A stretch of DNA of 64,000 nucleotides from AC-32 sp963821495 (GTDB lineage Bacteria > Actinomycetota > Thermoleophilia > Gaiellales > Gaiellaceae): positions 868,001 through 932,000 of the forward strand of contig CAWGEA010000003.1 in assembly GCA_963821495.1 (NCBI GenBank). The letters are read 5' to 3'. This document shows, piece by piece, positions 51,725-60,533 of the stretch. Numbering within the stretch: position 1 is the first letter of the stretch; every line of letters starts with the position of its first letter. Under the pieces are notes generated by a model. The model ran no database searches and was not told the origin of the DNA. It was given only the letters and a program-made list of their open reading frames with translations. Made by a program: the position numbers and the translations under genes.

Positions 51725-52354
51725 ATGCTGACCGGCAGACAGCAGGAGATCTGGACGTTTCTCACCGACTACGTCGACGAGCACGGCTACCCGCCGACGG
51801 TGCGCGAGATCGGCGAGGCCGTCGGCCTCGCGTCCCCGTCGACGGTGCACGCGCACCTCGCCAACCTGGAGCGCGCCGGGCTGATCAAGCGCGACCCGAC
51901 CAAGCCGCGGGCGCTCGAGCTGCGCCGCGACCCGAAGCCGCAGGCCGCTCCCGCCGCTGCCGCGGACGTGCACCGGCTGCCGCTCCTAGGCGAGATCGCC
52001 GCCGGCGCCCCGCTGCTGGCCGAGCAGAACGTCGAGGACTACGTCGCGGTGCCCGAGCCGCTCGCGCGCGGAGGCGAGGAGTTCCTCCTGCGCGTGCAGG
52101 GCGACTCGATGGTGAACGCGGGCATCCTCGAGGGCGACATCGTCGTCGTCCGGCGCCAGCAGACCGCACGCGACGGCGAGATCGTGGTCGCGCTCGCCGG
52201 CCAGGACGAGTCCGCCGACGAGGCGACGGTGAAGCGCTTCTTCCGCGAGAACGGCCGCGTGCGCCTGCAGCCCGAGAACGACGAGCTGGAGCCGATCTTC
52301 GCCGAGCACGTCCAGGTGCTGGGCGTCGTCACGGGGGTCTTCCGCACGCTGTGA
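51725..52354 (+). CDS. lexA: SOS repressor LexA
   Basis: The 209-aa protein has the N-terminal winged helix (LTGRQQEIWTFLTDYVDEHG, PPTVREIGEAVGLASPSTVH), the self-cleavage site Ala93-Gly94 in IAAGAP, catalytic Ser128 in GDSMVNAG and Lys170 in EATVKRFF. RecA filaments trigger cleavage and so relieve repression of DNA-repair genes. GAGGTGG lies before ATG 51725. A zinc-ribbon gene is coupled behind it. Confidence 0.95.
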   Translation: MLTGRQQEIWTFLTDYVDEHGYPPTVREIGEAVGLASPSTVHAHLANLERAGLIKRDPTKPRALELRRDPKPQAAPAAAADVHRLPLLGEIAAGAPLLAEQNVEDYVAVPEPLARGGEEFLLRVQGDSMVNAGILEGDIVVVRRQQTARDGEIVVALAGQDESADEATVKRFFRENGRVRLQPENDELEPIFAEHVQVLGVVTGVFRTL

Positions 52355-52560
52355 GCTCGATCGCCCCGCTCAACCGCACGCTCGAGCAGGAGCTGAACGC
52401 GCTTCTGCGGGGCGCGAGCCTGGAGTGCCTCGTGTGCGGGGAGTTCGTGCTGCGCCTGCCTCACGGCGGCGTCTTCTGCCCGGAATGCGGCAGTGGGCTC
52501 GGCGGCGACGAGGCCGCCGCCGAGCCCGCGCAGCCGCTCAGCCGATCAGGTGGAAGATGA
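52351..52560 (+). CDS. Small zinc-ribbon protein coupled to lexA
   Basis: GTG 52351 overlaps the lexA stop (GTGA). The 69-aa product has LECLVCGEF and VFCPECGSG, a Cys-x2-Cys pair twice, 20 residues apart, which should bind one zinc. The first half is a helix (LNRTLEQELNALLRGASL). Its function is unknown, but expression with lexA suggests induction by DNA damage. It overlaps the next gene end-to-end by 23 bp. Confidence 0.7.
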   Translation: MSSIAPLNRTLEQELNALLRGASLECLVCGEFVLRLPHGGVFCPECGSGLGGDEAAAEPAQPLSRSGGR

Positions 52561-53014
52561 AGGCGAACTCGGTGCCGCCGGCGCGTGACTTCAGCTCCAT
52601 CGAGCCGCGCGCGTTCGCGTAGGCGCCGGTCCCGCCGGTAATCGCCAGCACGCTGTCGTGCGTGTCGTAGAACGGTCCCTCGACGGTGATCTGCCCGCGC
52701 GGGAGCAGCGTCGTCCAGACGCACTCCCACGACTGGCCGACGACCATCCGCACGCAGTAACCCTGGTCGCTTCCGACCTTGTGCGAGTTCGTCTTGTCGA
52801 AGACGTCGTTGGTGAAGGTGAGCATGTCGCCGACCGAGTCCGCCGCCCGGCCGTCGTTGTTCGTCACCGCGTCCGTCGTCGCGTGCTCGATCACGTACAC
52901 GACCTTGCCGTGATGCCTGCCGCCGTGCCCGGGGCCTCCGCGGTCGGCGAGCGCGACACTCGCAGCCACCGCGCCTGCGACGATGAGGACGGCGAGCGCA
53001 ACAAGCCGCTTCAT
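52538..53014 (-). CDS. Secreted allene-oxide-cyclase-like barrel protein
   Basis: The 158-aa product has a signal peptide (RLVALAVLIVAGAVAASVALA) and a beta-barrel pattern ending DSVLAITGGTGAYANARGSME and FAFIFHLIG, typical of the allene oxide cyclase/dirigent-like calycin fold (GGTGxYxxARG). Actinobacterial members are secreted with unknown ligands. GGAGGA stands 6-8 nt before ATG 53014. Confidence 0.7.
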   Translation of the reverse strand: MKRLVALAVLIVAGAVAASVALADRGGPGHGGRHHGKVVYVIEHATTDAVTNNDGRAADSVGDMLTFTNDVFDKTNSHKVGSDQGYCVRMVVGQSWECVWTTLLPRGQITVEGPFYDTHDSVLAITGGTGAYANARGSMELKSRAGGTEFAFIFHLIG

Positions 53015-53084
53015 GGATCCTCCTTCGGTGGGGTCGGCCCAGTCTCACACGAACCGCGCCGCAGGGTCGCGGCTACAATTCCGT

Positions 53085-53406
<322 letters not shown>

Positions 53407-53411
53407 CGGGA

Positions 53412-53437
53412 AAGCCCCGCTCCGGTGGGGCTTTTCT
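53412..53437 (+). terminator. Intrinsic terminator of rnpB
   Basis: AAGCCCC (53412-53418) pairs with GGGGCTT (53427-53433), loop GCTCCGGT, followed by TTTTCT. A classical rho-independent terminator. Confidence 0.92.
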
Positions 53438-53588
53438 ATAGGACCTTTCGTTACGGACTCGTCACCCGGTACAGCACCAGATTGGGACTCGAGCTACTCG
53501 AAGCGCCTGGGTGCCGGTTGACGACCCTGGCGCGATTCGTAGGTGGCCGGAACTGACCGAGGCACCGGCAGCGTCGTAGGCTTTGGCG

Positions 53589-56362
53589 GTGCTGACATGC
53601 CCGAACTGCGGTGAGGAGAACCCCGACGGCGCTCGCTTCTGCAACGCGTGCGCGAGCCCGCTTCAGACCGACGAGCGCGCACTCGGCGAGGAACGAAAGA
53701 CCGTCACCGTCATCTTCGTCGACCTCGTCGGATTCACCGCGCAGGCCGAGCGGCTCGATCCGGAGGACGTCCGTGGAGTGCTCTCGCCCTACCACGCGCG
53801 CGTTCGCGCAGAGCTCGAACGGCGCGGCGGCACCGTCGAGAAGTTCATCGGCGACGCCGTGATGGCCGTCTTCGGCGCGCCGGTAGCGCACGAGGACGAT
53901 CCGGAGCGGGCGGTGCGGGCGGCGCTCGCGATCCGTGACTGGAGCGCGGAACAAGCGCATCTGCAGGTGCGGGTAGCAGTCAACACGGGCGAGGCGCTCG
54001 TACACGTCGGCGCCCGGCCGGCGGAGGGCGAGGGGATGGTTGCCGGCGACGTCGTCAACACCGCGGCTCGGATGCAAGCGGCCGCGCCGGTCGACGCCGT
54101 GCTCGTCGGCGAGACGACGTATTGGGCGACCCGCGACGCGGTCCGCTACCGCGATGCCGCACCGGTTCAGGCGAAGGGCAAGGTCGAGCCCGTACCGGTT
54201 TGGGAAGCCGTCGAGGCGATAGCGCGGTACGGCGTCGACGTCGCCGAACAGGCGAGGACGCCGTTGGTGGGACGCGAGCGCGAGCTCGAGTTTCTGCGCT
54301 CGATCCTCGGGCGCGTGCGCGAGGAGCGCTCGGCCCAGCTCGTCACGCTCGTCGGCGTTCCCGGACTCGGCAAGTCGCGACTCGTCGGCGAGCTCTTCCA
54401 GATGGTCGACAGCCAACCGGAGCTGACCACGTGGCGCCAGGGCCGTTGCCTCCCGTACGGCGAGAGCGTGACCTTCTGGGCCCTCGGCGAGATCGTCAAG
54501 GCGGAGGCGGCGATCCTCGAGACCGACGCAGCTGCGCAGGCCGAGCGGAAGCTGAACGACGCCGTCGCACGGCTCGTTCCCGAGGAGAGCGAGGCGCGCT
54601 GGCTCGTCGCAGAGCTGCGGGCCCTCGTCGGCCTGACCGGCGACGGCAGCCAGGGCGCCGGAGCAGAGGGTGCGACGGCGGCCTGGCGCCGGTTCCTCGA
54701 GGCGATCGCCGAGCGCGGCCCCGCCGTGCTCGTGTTCGAGGACCTGCACTGGGCGGACGATGGCCTGTTGGACTTCCTCGACGACCTCGTCGACTGGCTC
54801 CGCAGCGCTCCGCTGCTGCTCGTCGGGACCGCTCGGCCGGAGCTACTGGAGCGGCGCCATGCGTGGGGAGGCGGCAAGGCGAACGCGACCACCATCTCGC
54901 TGCAGCCTCTCGGCGACGATGAGGTTGCGGTGCTGATCGCGGCTTTGCTCGGGCAGCCGGTGCAGCTCGCCGACGAGCAGCGCGCGCTGCTCGAGCGTGC
55001 AGGAGGCAACCCGCTCTTCGCGGAGCAGTACGTCAGCATGCTCACCGAGCGCGGGGCAGCGGGCGAGCTGCCGGAGTCGGTGCAAGGGGTGATCGCTGCG
55101 CGGCTGGACGCACTGCCGCGGCGCGAGAAGGAGCTGCTGCAGGAAGCGGCGGTGCTCGGCAAGGTCTTCTGGCTCAGAGGCGTCGCGAGCGCGATGCGTG
55201 CCGACACCGCAGACACAGAACGTCTTCTGCGCTCGCTCGAGCGGAAGGATTTCGTCCGGCGCGAGCGGCACTCGACGGTCGCGGGGAACGAGCAGTACTC
55301 GTTCCAACATGTCCTGCTTCGTGACGTCGCGTACGGCCAGATTCCGCGGCGCGCGCGGGCCGAGAAGCATCGTCGAGCGGCTGAGTGGATCGAGGGGCTC
55401 GGACGGCCCGACGACCATGCCGAGTTGCTCGCCCACCACTACACGCAGGCGCTCGAGCTCTCACGTGCGGCCGGTGTGGAGGACGATCCGGGCCTGGTCG
55501 AGCGGACGCGCGCATCGCTGCGCATTGCCGGAGAACGCGCGCTTGCGCTCTTCGCCTACGGAGCGGCTGCAGAGTTCTTCGCAGACGCGCTCGCGCTCTC
55601 GTCTCCCGACGATGGAGAGCGGCCGGGGCTCCTGCTCGCGCGAGCTCGCGCGCTCACCCCGCTCTCGGGCTCCGGGTTGGACCTCGCGCGCGAGGCACTC
55701 GACGCGTTCCGGGCCGTAGGTGACGCTGAAGGAGTGGCCGAAGCGGCCACGCTCGTCGCGCGATATTCGTGGAACGAAGGCGATCGCGCGGCAGTCGCGA
55801 CGCGGTTCTGCTCGCGCTGCGTGCCTCGATCCGCCTCGCACACGGGGACACGGCCGGAGCCGATGCGGACAGCGCACGGGCCGCCGAGCTGGGGCGTGGC
55901 TCGGACGCGCAGGCGCAGTCACATACGTTCTGCGCACGCGCCGCGGTCGCGCTTGCCGTCGGTAAACGCGACGAAGCGGGCGACGTCGCATCCGAGCTCC
56001 TGGACATCGGGACGGTGATGGTGCCCGCATTCTGCTCGCCGTTTCCGACGCTCGCCGACGTCGCCTGGGTCTTTCGCGACCTCGGGCGCGAGCGCGAGCT
56101 CCTCGAGGCGGTGCTCGATCCTGATCCGATCAAGAGCCCGTGGAACGACGCTGCGCGCGCGATCTGCGAAGGGGATCTCGTGCGAGGCGCCGACCTCGTC
56201 GAACGCATCGGCCATGCGGCGGCGGCCGCCTACGCCCGCCTACGAGTGGCCGAGGCGCTCGCGGCCGCCGGTCAAGAGGCTGAGGCCGCCGCGCACTACG
56301 CCCGGGCCCAGGGCTTCTACCGAGAGGCAGGCGCCGAACAGTTCGTGCAATCGGGGGTGTGA
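53589..56362 (+). CDS. Adenylate/guanylate cyclase-AAA ATPase-TPR regulator, frameshifted
   Basis: Domains in order: zinc ribbon (Cys4, Cys7, Cys18, Cys21); class III cyclase (residues 35-210; metal Asp45 and Asp89, IGDAVMAVFG); AAA/STAND ATPase with P-loop GVPGLGKS (256-263) and LVFEDLHWADDGLLD; then TPR-like helices. Proteins of this type make cAMP or use the cyclase fold as a sensor. The frame ends early at 56018, but from about 55797 the natural continuation (RDAVLLALRASIRLAHGDTA) is in another frame and ends at 56362, consistent with one lost base. GTG 53589 follows TAGGCT (53577-53582) by 6 nt. Confidence 0.8.
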
Positions 56363-56492
56363 GCGGAGGGGCGAGACGCCTTCGTTCTGCCACCGGAAGC
56401 CCTGCCTGCCGCATGGCTTTCCTCCGTATCGAGGGTTGGCGCGATCGTTCTCACTTGCGTGCCCCGGTGCGGTTGTGCAACATATGTGCTGC

Positions 56493-57107
56493 ATGAACGA
56501 ACCGGAGGTGATGCAGGAGCGTGTCGTCGACGCGGATCTCCGGCGCGCGACGATCGCGGTCCTCCGCGAGCGCGGCTGGGACGGGCTGACGCTCGAGCGC
56601 GTGGCCGAGGCTTCCGGGCGAGCACGCTCCACGCTCTGGAGACAGGGGCTGACGCTGGAGGTGCTGGTCGGCGCGCTGGTCGGTGAGCTCGCCGCGGACT
56701 TCCGCGACACGATGTACCCGATCCTGACGGGCGGCGGCAGCGGGCGAGACCGGCTCCGGCGCGGGCTCGTGGCGCTGTGCGAGTTGCTCGACCGACACCT
56801 CGCGCTGATGCTCGCCACGGACGAGGCGTTCCACCAGGACACGGCGCCCGGGCAACCGCCCGACTACCTGCACCCGTTCATCCAGTTCCTGAACGAGGGG
56901 GTCGCCGACGGCTCGCTCTCGCCCGGAGACGACGTCGTCGAGGCCGCCGACGTCGCCTTCAACGCCGTCGCGTGGCCCTACGTCCACCTCCGCGGGCGCC
57001 ACGGCTGGCCCGCGGAACGGGCGACCGCCCGCGTCGTCGGCGTCGTCCTCGACGGCCTCGCGGGGACAGCCCCACCTGTCCGAAAACGAGGAAAGGAGCG
57101 ATCGTGA
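56493..57107 (+). CDS. TetR-family transcriptional regulator
   Basis: The 204-aa protein has the TetR HTH (TIAVLRERGWDGLTLERVAE, ASGRARSTLWRQGLTLEVL) and a C-terminal ligand domain with about six helices. Just upstream, GCAACATATGTGC (56477-56489) is an imperfect palindrome that may be its operator. ATG 56484 is an alternative start. It is coupled to the HIT-like gene (GTGA overlap) and likely controls the HIT-transporter operon. 56363-56492 holds nothing else that I can support. Confidence 0.85.
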   Translation: MNEPEVMQERVVDADLRRATIAVLRERGWDGLTLERVAEASGRARSTLWRQGLTLEVLVGALVGELAADFRDTMYPILTGGGSGRDRLRRGLVALCELLDRHLALMLATDEAFHQDTAPGQPPDYLHPFIQFLNEGVADGSLSPGDDVVEAADVAFNAVAWPYVHLRGRHGWPAERATARVVGVVLDGLAGTAPPVRKRGKERS

Positions 57108-57601
57108 ACGCGACCTTGCCGTACCGGGAGCCGCTGGTGCCGCGTGAGCCCGGCGACCGCGTCGTCCCCGAGCCGCCGCGCCGCGGTGAGCCCGGCGGGC
57201 CACCCTGCGGGATCTGCGGCGAGAAGACCACGCCTGCCGTCTGGTCCGACGAGAACTGGACGCTTCACCCTCCCGTCGGAGGAAGCCTCCCGGGCGCGGT
57301 GTGGCTCGCGAGCCGCGTCCACGTGGATTCCTTCGGCGACCTCCCCGAGCCGCTGCAGGCCGACTTCGGGCGCGTGGCCGCGCGCGTCGAGCGGGCGATC
57401 CTGTCCCTCGGCGACGTCGCGCGTGTCCATCTCTACCGCTGGGGCGACGGCGGCGCGCACTTCCACGTCTGGTTCATCCCGCGACCGCTCGGGATGGTCG
57501 AGGCGTCGGGGATGATGCTGCCGCTCTGGGAGGACGTGCTGCCCAACGTGCCGGACGAGGAGCTCGCGGCGGCGGCCGAGCGGGTCGCGGCCGCCATGTG
57601 A
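57104..57601 (+). CDS. HIT-like protein
   Basis: The 165-aa protein contains PPCGICGEKTTPAVWSDENW, GAVWLASRVHVDSFGDLPE and GGAHFHVWFIPRP; the last segment is a histidine-triad-like H-x-H-x-W motif. HIT proteins hydrolyse or transfer nucleoside phosphates. The Cys-x2-Cys near residue 37 recalls zinc-binding HIT members. It lies between the TetR and permease genes with overlaps on both sides. Confidence 0.65.
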   Translation: MNATLPYREPLVPREPGDRVVPEPPRRGEPGGPPCGICGEKTTPAVWSDENWTLHPPVGGSLPGAVWLASRVHVDSFGDLPEPLQADFGRVAARVERAILSLGDVARVHLYRWGDGGAHFHVWFIPRPLGMVEASGMMLPLWEDVLPNVPDEELAAAAERVAAAM

Positions 57602-58875
57602 CGGTGCCGGGCACGCTCGCCCGCCGCCTCGGGACGGGCGACGCGGTCGTCATCGGGCTCGGCTCGATGATCGGCGCCGGCGTCTTCTCGGCCTTCGCGC
57701 CGGCAGCCGCGGCCGCTGGTACCGGCCTCCTGATCGGGCTCGCGCTCGCGGCGGGCGTGGCCTACTGCAACGCGGTCGCCTCGGCGCAGCTCGCGGCCCA
57801 GTACCCAACCTCCGGCGGCACGTACGTCTACGGCCGGGAGCGGCTGGGCGAGTGGTGGGGCTTCGTGGCGGGCTGGGGCTTCGTCGTCGGCAAGACGGCG
57901 TCGTGCGCGGCCATGGCGCTCACCTTCGCCTCGTACGCGCTACCGGGCTCGACCTGGGTGCAGCGACTCGCGGCGGTGGTCGCGGTCGCCGCGCTGACGG
58001 CCGCGAACTGCAGGGGGATCACGCGCACGGCCGGCCTCGCGCGCGTGCTCGTGGCGGGCTCGTTGCTCGCGCTCCTCATCGTCGTGGCGGCGATCGCCGC
58101 GAGCGGCGAGGCTCAGGCCTCGAATCTCGAGGGGGGGTTCCACGGCGGAGCGTACGGCGTCCTCCAGTCGGCCGGGCTGCTCTTCTTCGCCTTCGCGGGC
58201 TACGCGCGCATCGCGACGCTCGGCGAGGAAGTGCGTGAACCCGAGCGGACGATTCCGCGTGCGATCCCGGTCGCGCTCGGGATCGCGGTGGTGATCTACG
58301 CCGCCGTGGGCCTCGCCTCGCTGCTCGCGGCCGGTCCGGCGGCGCTCGCGGCGAGCTCGACCCCGCTGGCGACGGCGGCGAAGGCCGTCGGCGCGGCCTG
58401 GTCGGTCCCGGTCGTGCGTGCCGGCGCAGCGATCGCGAGCCTGGGCGCGCTGCTCGCGCTGATCGCCGGAATCGGCCGCACCTCGCTCGCGATGGCGCGG
58501 AACGGCGACCTCCCGCGCGGGCTCGCCGCGGTCGACCCGGCGCACCGCGTGCCCGCGCGCGCCGAGCTGGCCGTCGGCGCCGTCGTCTGCCTGCTCGTGC
58601 TGACGACCGACCTGCGCGGCGCGATCGGCTTCTCGTCGTTCGGCGTCCTCACCTACTACGCGATCGCGAACGCCGCCGCCTACACGCAGCCGCCCGAGCG
58701 TCGCCGCTGGCCTCGCGCGCTGAACATCGCCGGGCTTCTCGCCTGCGCGACGCTCGTCGTCACGCTTCCCGTCTCGTCGGTGGTCGCCGGCACGGTCGTC
58801 CTGGCCGCCGGGATCGCCGGCCGCGCGCTCCTGCACAAGGCGGGTGTCACCGAGCCGAGGTTGCCCGCGCCGTAA
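57598..58875 (+). CDS. APC-superfamily amino acid/amine permease
   Basis: The 425-aa protein has 12 membrane helices beginning IGLGSMIGAGVFSAFAPAAA, the helix-1 motif of the APC family, QYPTSGGTYVYGRERLG in helices 2-3 and FFAFAGYARIATLGEEVREP in helix 6. It should import an amino acid or related amine using the proton gradient. GTG 57598 overlaps the HIT-like stop. TetR may sense the substrate. Confidence 0.87.
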   Translation: MTVPGTLARRLGTGDAVVIGLGSMIGAGVFSAFAPAAAAAGTGLLIGLALAAGVAYCNAVASAQLAAQYPTSGGTYVYGRERLGEWWGFVAGWGFVVGKTASCAAMALTFASYALPGSTWVQRLAAVVAVAALTAANCRGITRTAGLARVLVAGSLLALLIVVAAIAASGEAQASNLEGGFHGGAYGVLQSAGLLFFAFAGYARIATLGEEVREPERTIPRAIPVALGIAVVIYAAVGLASLLAAGPAALAASSTPLATAAKAVGAAWSVPVVRAGAAIASLGALLALIAGIGRTSLAMARNGDLPRGLAAVDPAHRVPARAELAVGAVVCLLVLTTDLRGAIGFSSFGVLTYYAIANAAAYTQPPERRRWPRALNIAGLLACATLVVTLPVSSVVAGTVVLAAGIAGRALLHKAGVTEPRLPAP

Positions 58876-58894
58876 CCGCCGGTATCGTCGCCGC

Positions 58895-58948
58895 GTGGAG
58901 ACCAGCTCCGAGAAACGGCGCGGCGACCTGCAGCTGCTCTGTGAATGA
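58895..58948 (+). CDS. Leaderless 17-residue leader peptide
   Basis: TATCGT (58883-58888) lies 6 nt before GTG 58895, exactly the leaderless rule seen elsewhere. The frame codes 17 residues (METSSEKRRGDLQLLCE) and its stop TGA 58946-58948 overlaps the ATG of the sulfotransferase (ATGA). It could couple translation or serve as an upstream regulatory ORF. The sequence match is convincing but the peptide is too short for other proof. Confidence 0.4.
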   Translation: METSSEKRRGDLQLLCE

Positions 58949-59850
58949 GCGCGCGGCCGCCGATCCTCGTCACGGGTGCGCACCGCTCCGGGACGACGTG
59001 GGTGGGAAAGATGCTCGCGCTCGCACCCGGCGTCGCGTACGTGCACGAGCCGTTCAACCCGAGGTTCAGCGCCGGACGGTTCGACCGCTACTTCACCGTC
59101 GTCGCGAGCGAGAACGAGAGCCGGTACGCGCCCGAGCTCGAGCGAGTGTTCGAGTTTCGCTACGAGCTCGCGGCGCGACTTCGAGCACGGCACCGCCCGC
59201 GCGACGTCGCACGGGCGCTGCGCGACTTCGTGCGCGTCGAGCGCGCCCGCCGCGCGGATGCCCGGCCGCTGATGAAAGACCCGATCGCGCTGCTCTCGGC
59301 GGAGTGGCTCGCGCAGCGCTTCGGGATGGATGTCGTCGTCCTGATCCGTCACCCGGCCGCGTTCGCAGCGAGCCTCAAGCGACTCGGCTGGAAGCACAGC
59401 TTCGCGACGTTCCTCGACGAGGGGCGGATCCCCGACGTGCTCGCGCCGTTCGAGGCCGAGATCCGCGAGCAGGCACGCGAGCCCGGCGAGATCCTCGCGC
59501 AGGCGGCCCTGCTCTGGCGGCTGCTCTACAACGTCGTCGACGGCTACCGGGAGCGGCACCCCGACTGGGTCTTCCTGCGTCACGAGGACGCGTCGCTCGA
59601 CCCGGTCGCGACCTTCGAGGGCCTCTACGGGCGGCTCGGACTCGAGCTGACGCCGGCGGCGCGAGTCGCGATCGAGCGCGCGAGCGCGCCCGACAACCCG
59701 TCCGAGCTGCCGACGCCTCACGCCGTCGAGCTTGACAGCGCCGCCAGCCTCGGGCGCTGGCGCGAGCAGCTCACCCCCGAAGAGGTCGAGACGCTGCGCG
59801 AGCGCACGCGCGACGTCTGGCCGCGCTTCTACTCAGAGGAGGACTGGTAG
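58945..59850 (+). CDS. Sulfotransferase-like protein
   Basis: The 301-aa protein starts ILVTGAHRSGTTWVGKMLAL, with the 5'-phosphosulfate loop of PAPS-dependent sulfotransferases, and has VVLIRHPAAFAASLKRLGW where the 3'-phosphate is bound. It probably transfers sulfate to a carbohydrate, lipid or peptide. ATG 58945 has no Shine-Dalgarno of its own; translation may depend on the short upstream frame. Confidence 0.82.
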   Translation: MSARPPILVTGAHRSGTTWVGKMLALAPGVAYVHEPFNPRFSAGRFDRYFTVVASENESRYAPELERVFEFRYELAARLRARHRPRDVARALRDFVRVERARRADARPLMKDPIALLSAEWLAQRFGMDVVVLIRHPAAFAASLKRLGWKHSFATFLDEGRIPDVLAPFEAEIREQAREPGEILAQAALLWRLLYNVVDGYRERHPDWVFLRHEDASLDPVATFEGLYGRLGLELTPAARVAIERASAPDNPSELPTPHAVELDSAASLGRWREQLTPEEVETLRERTRDVWPRFYSEEDW

Positions 59851-59852
59851 CG

Positions 59853-60410
59853 CTACGGAACGGCCTCGGCGAGCGCGCGCCGGCCGAACTGCGCGACCCA
59901 GACGGTCACGTTCGGGCGTCCGAAGAGGTTCCCGCGCGCGCGGGCGACGCCGAGGTCGCGCCACCTCGCCGTGTAGAGGATCGTCCGGTGCTCGGGCGAG
60001 CCCAGCCACGACGCCATCGCCACGCGCGGGGTCCCCAGCCGTCCTTGGCCCCAGGCGAGGTTCTCGCCGACGGCCACCGTCCCGGAGAAGTAGTGGACGA
60101 GCGTGAAGACCGTGATGAAGGCCTGTCCGCAAGGGGTGTGCGAGAAGTCCTGGCAGCGCTTGATGTCACGCGCGCGCATCGAGGCGGAGCGGTCGAGCTC
60201 CGCGTTGTCCCCCAGGGAGGCCCGGCCGGCGTGCCGGCGAGCCCAGTTGATCAGGCAGCGCATGGCCCGGAGCTGAACCCCGACGGGGGCGGTCAGGGAC
60301 GCCTGACCGCGGCATGCCGTCCGTGGGGCCAGACCGCCGGCAGCTGCGGGAGCAGTGGACGGTGTTCCCGACAGCGCCAGCGCAGTGGCTGCGACGCCGA
60401 GGAGTAGCAC
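59853..60410 (-). CDS. Secreted CAP/SCP-domain protein
   Basis: The 185-aa product has a signal peptide and the CAP fold: LRAMRCLINWARRHAG, LDRSASMRARDIKRC, DFSHTPCG, VGENLAWGQGRLGTPRVAM and WLGSPEHRTILYTARWRDLG, which correspond to the family motifs with the His and Glu pair. Four Cys could make two disulfides. The role of bacterial CAP proteins is mostly unknown. GTG 60408-60410 starts the signal peptide. Confidence 0.82.
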   Translation of the reverse strand: MLLLGVAATALALSGTPSTAPAAAGGLAPRTACRGQASLTAPVGVQLRAMRCLINWARRHAGRASLGDNAELDRSASMRARDIKRCQDFSHTPCGQAFITVFTLVHYFSGTVAVGENLAWGQGRLGTPRVAMASWLGSPEHRTILYTARWRDLGVARARGNLFGRPNVTVWVAQFGRRALAEAVP

Positions 60411-60476
60411 GCAGGACTAGGTACCCCCGAGCCGCGGAACCGGCGGTTCTGGCGCGCGATTCTTACAAGCAGGATT

Positions 60477-60501
60477 GAAAGTCGTATTCAAATCGACTTT
60501 C
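60477..60501. terminator. Hairpin terminator behind the histidine kinase
   Basis: GAAAGTCG (60477-60484) pairs with CGACTTTC (60494-60501) around a 9-nt loop. On the minus strand it lies 33 bp after the kinase stop. No long T-run is present. Confidence 0.6.
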
Positions 60502-60533
60502 CATCGCAGTACTCGAGCTTGAAAACAGCTGCT

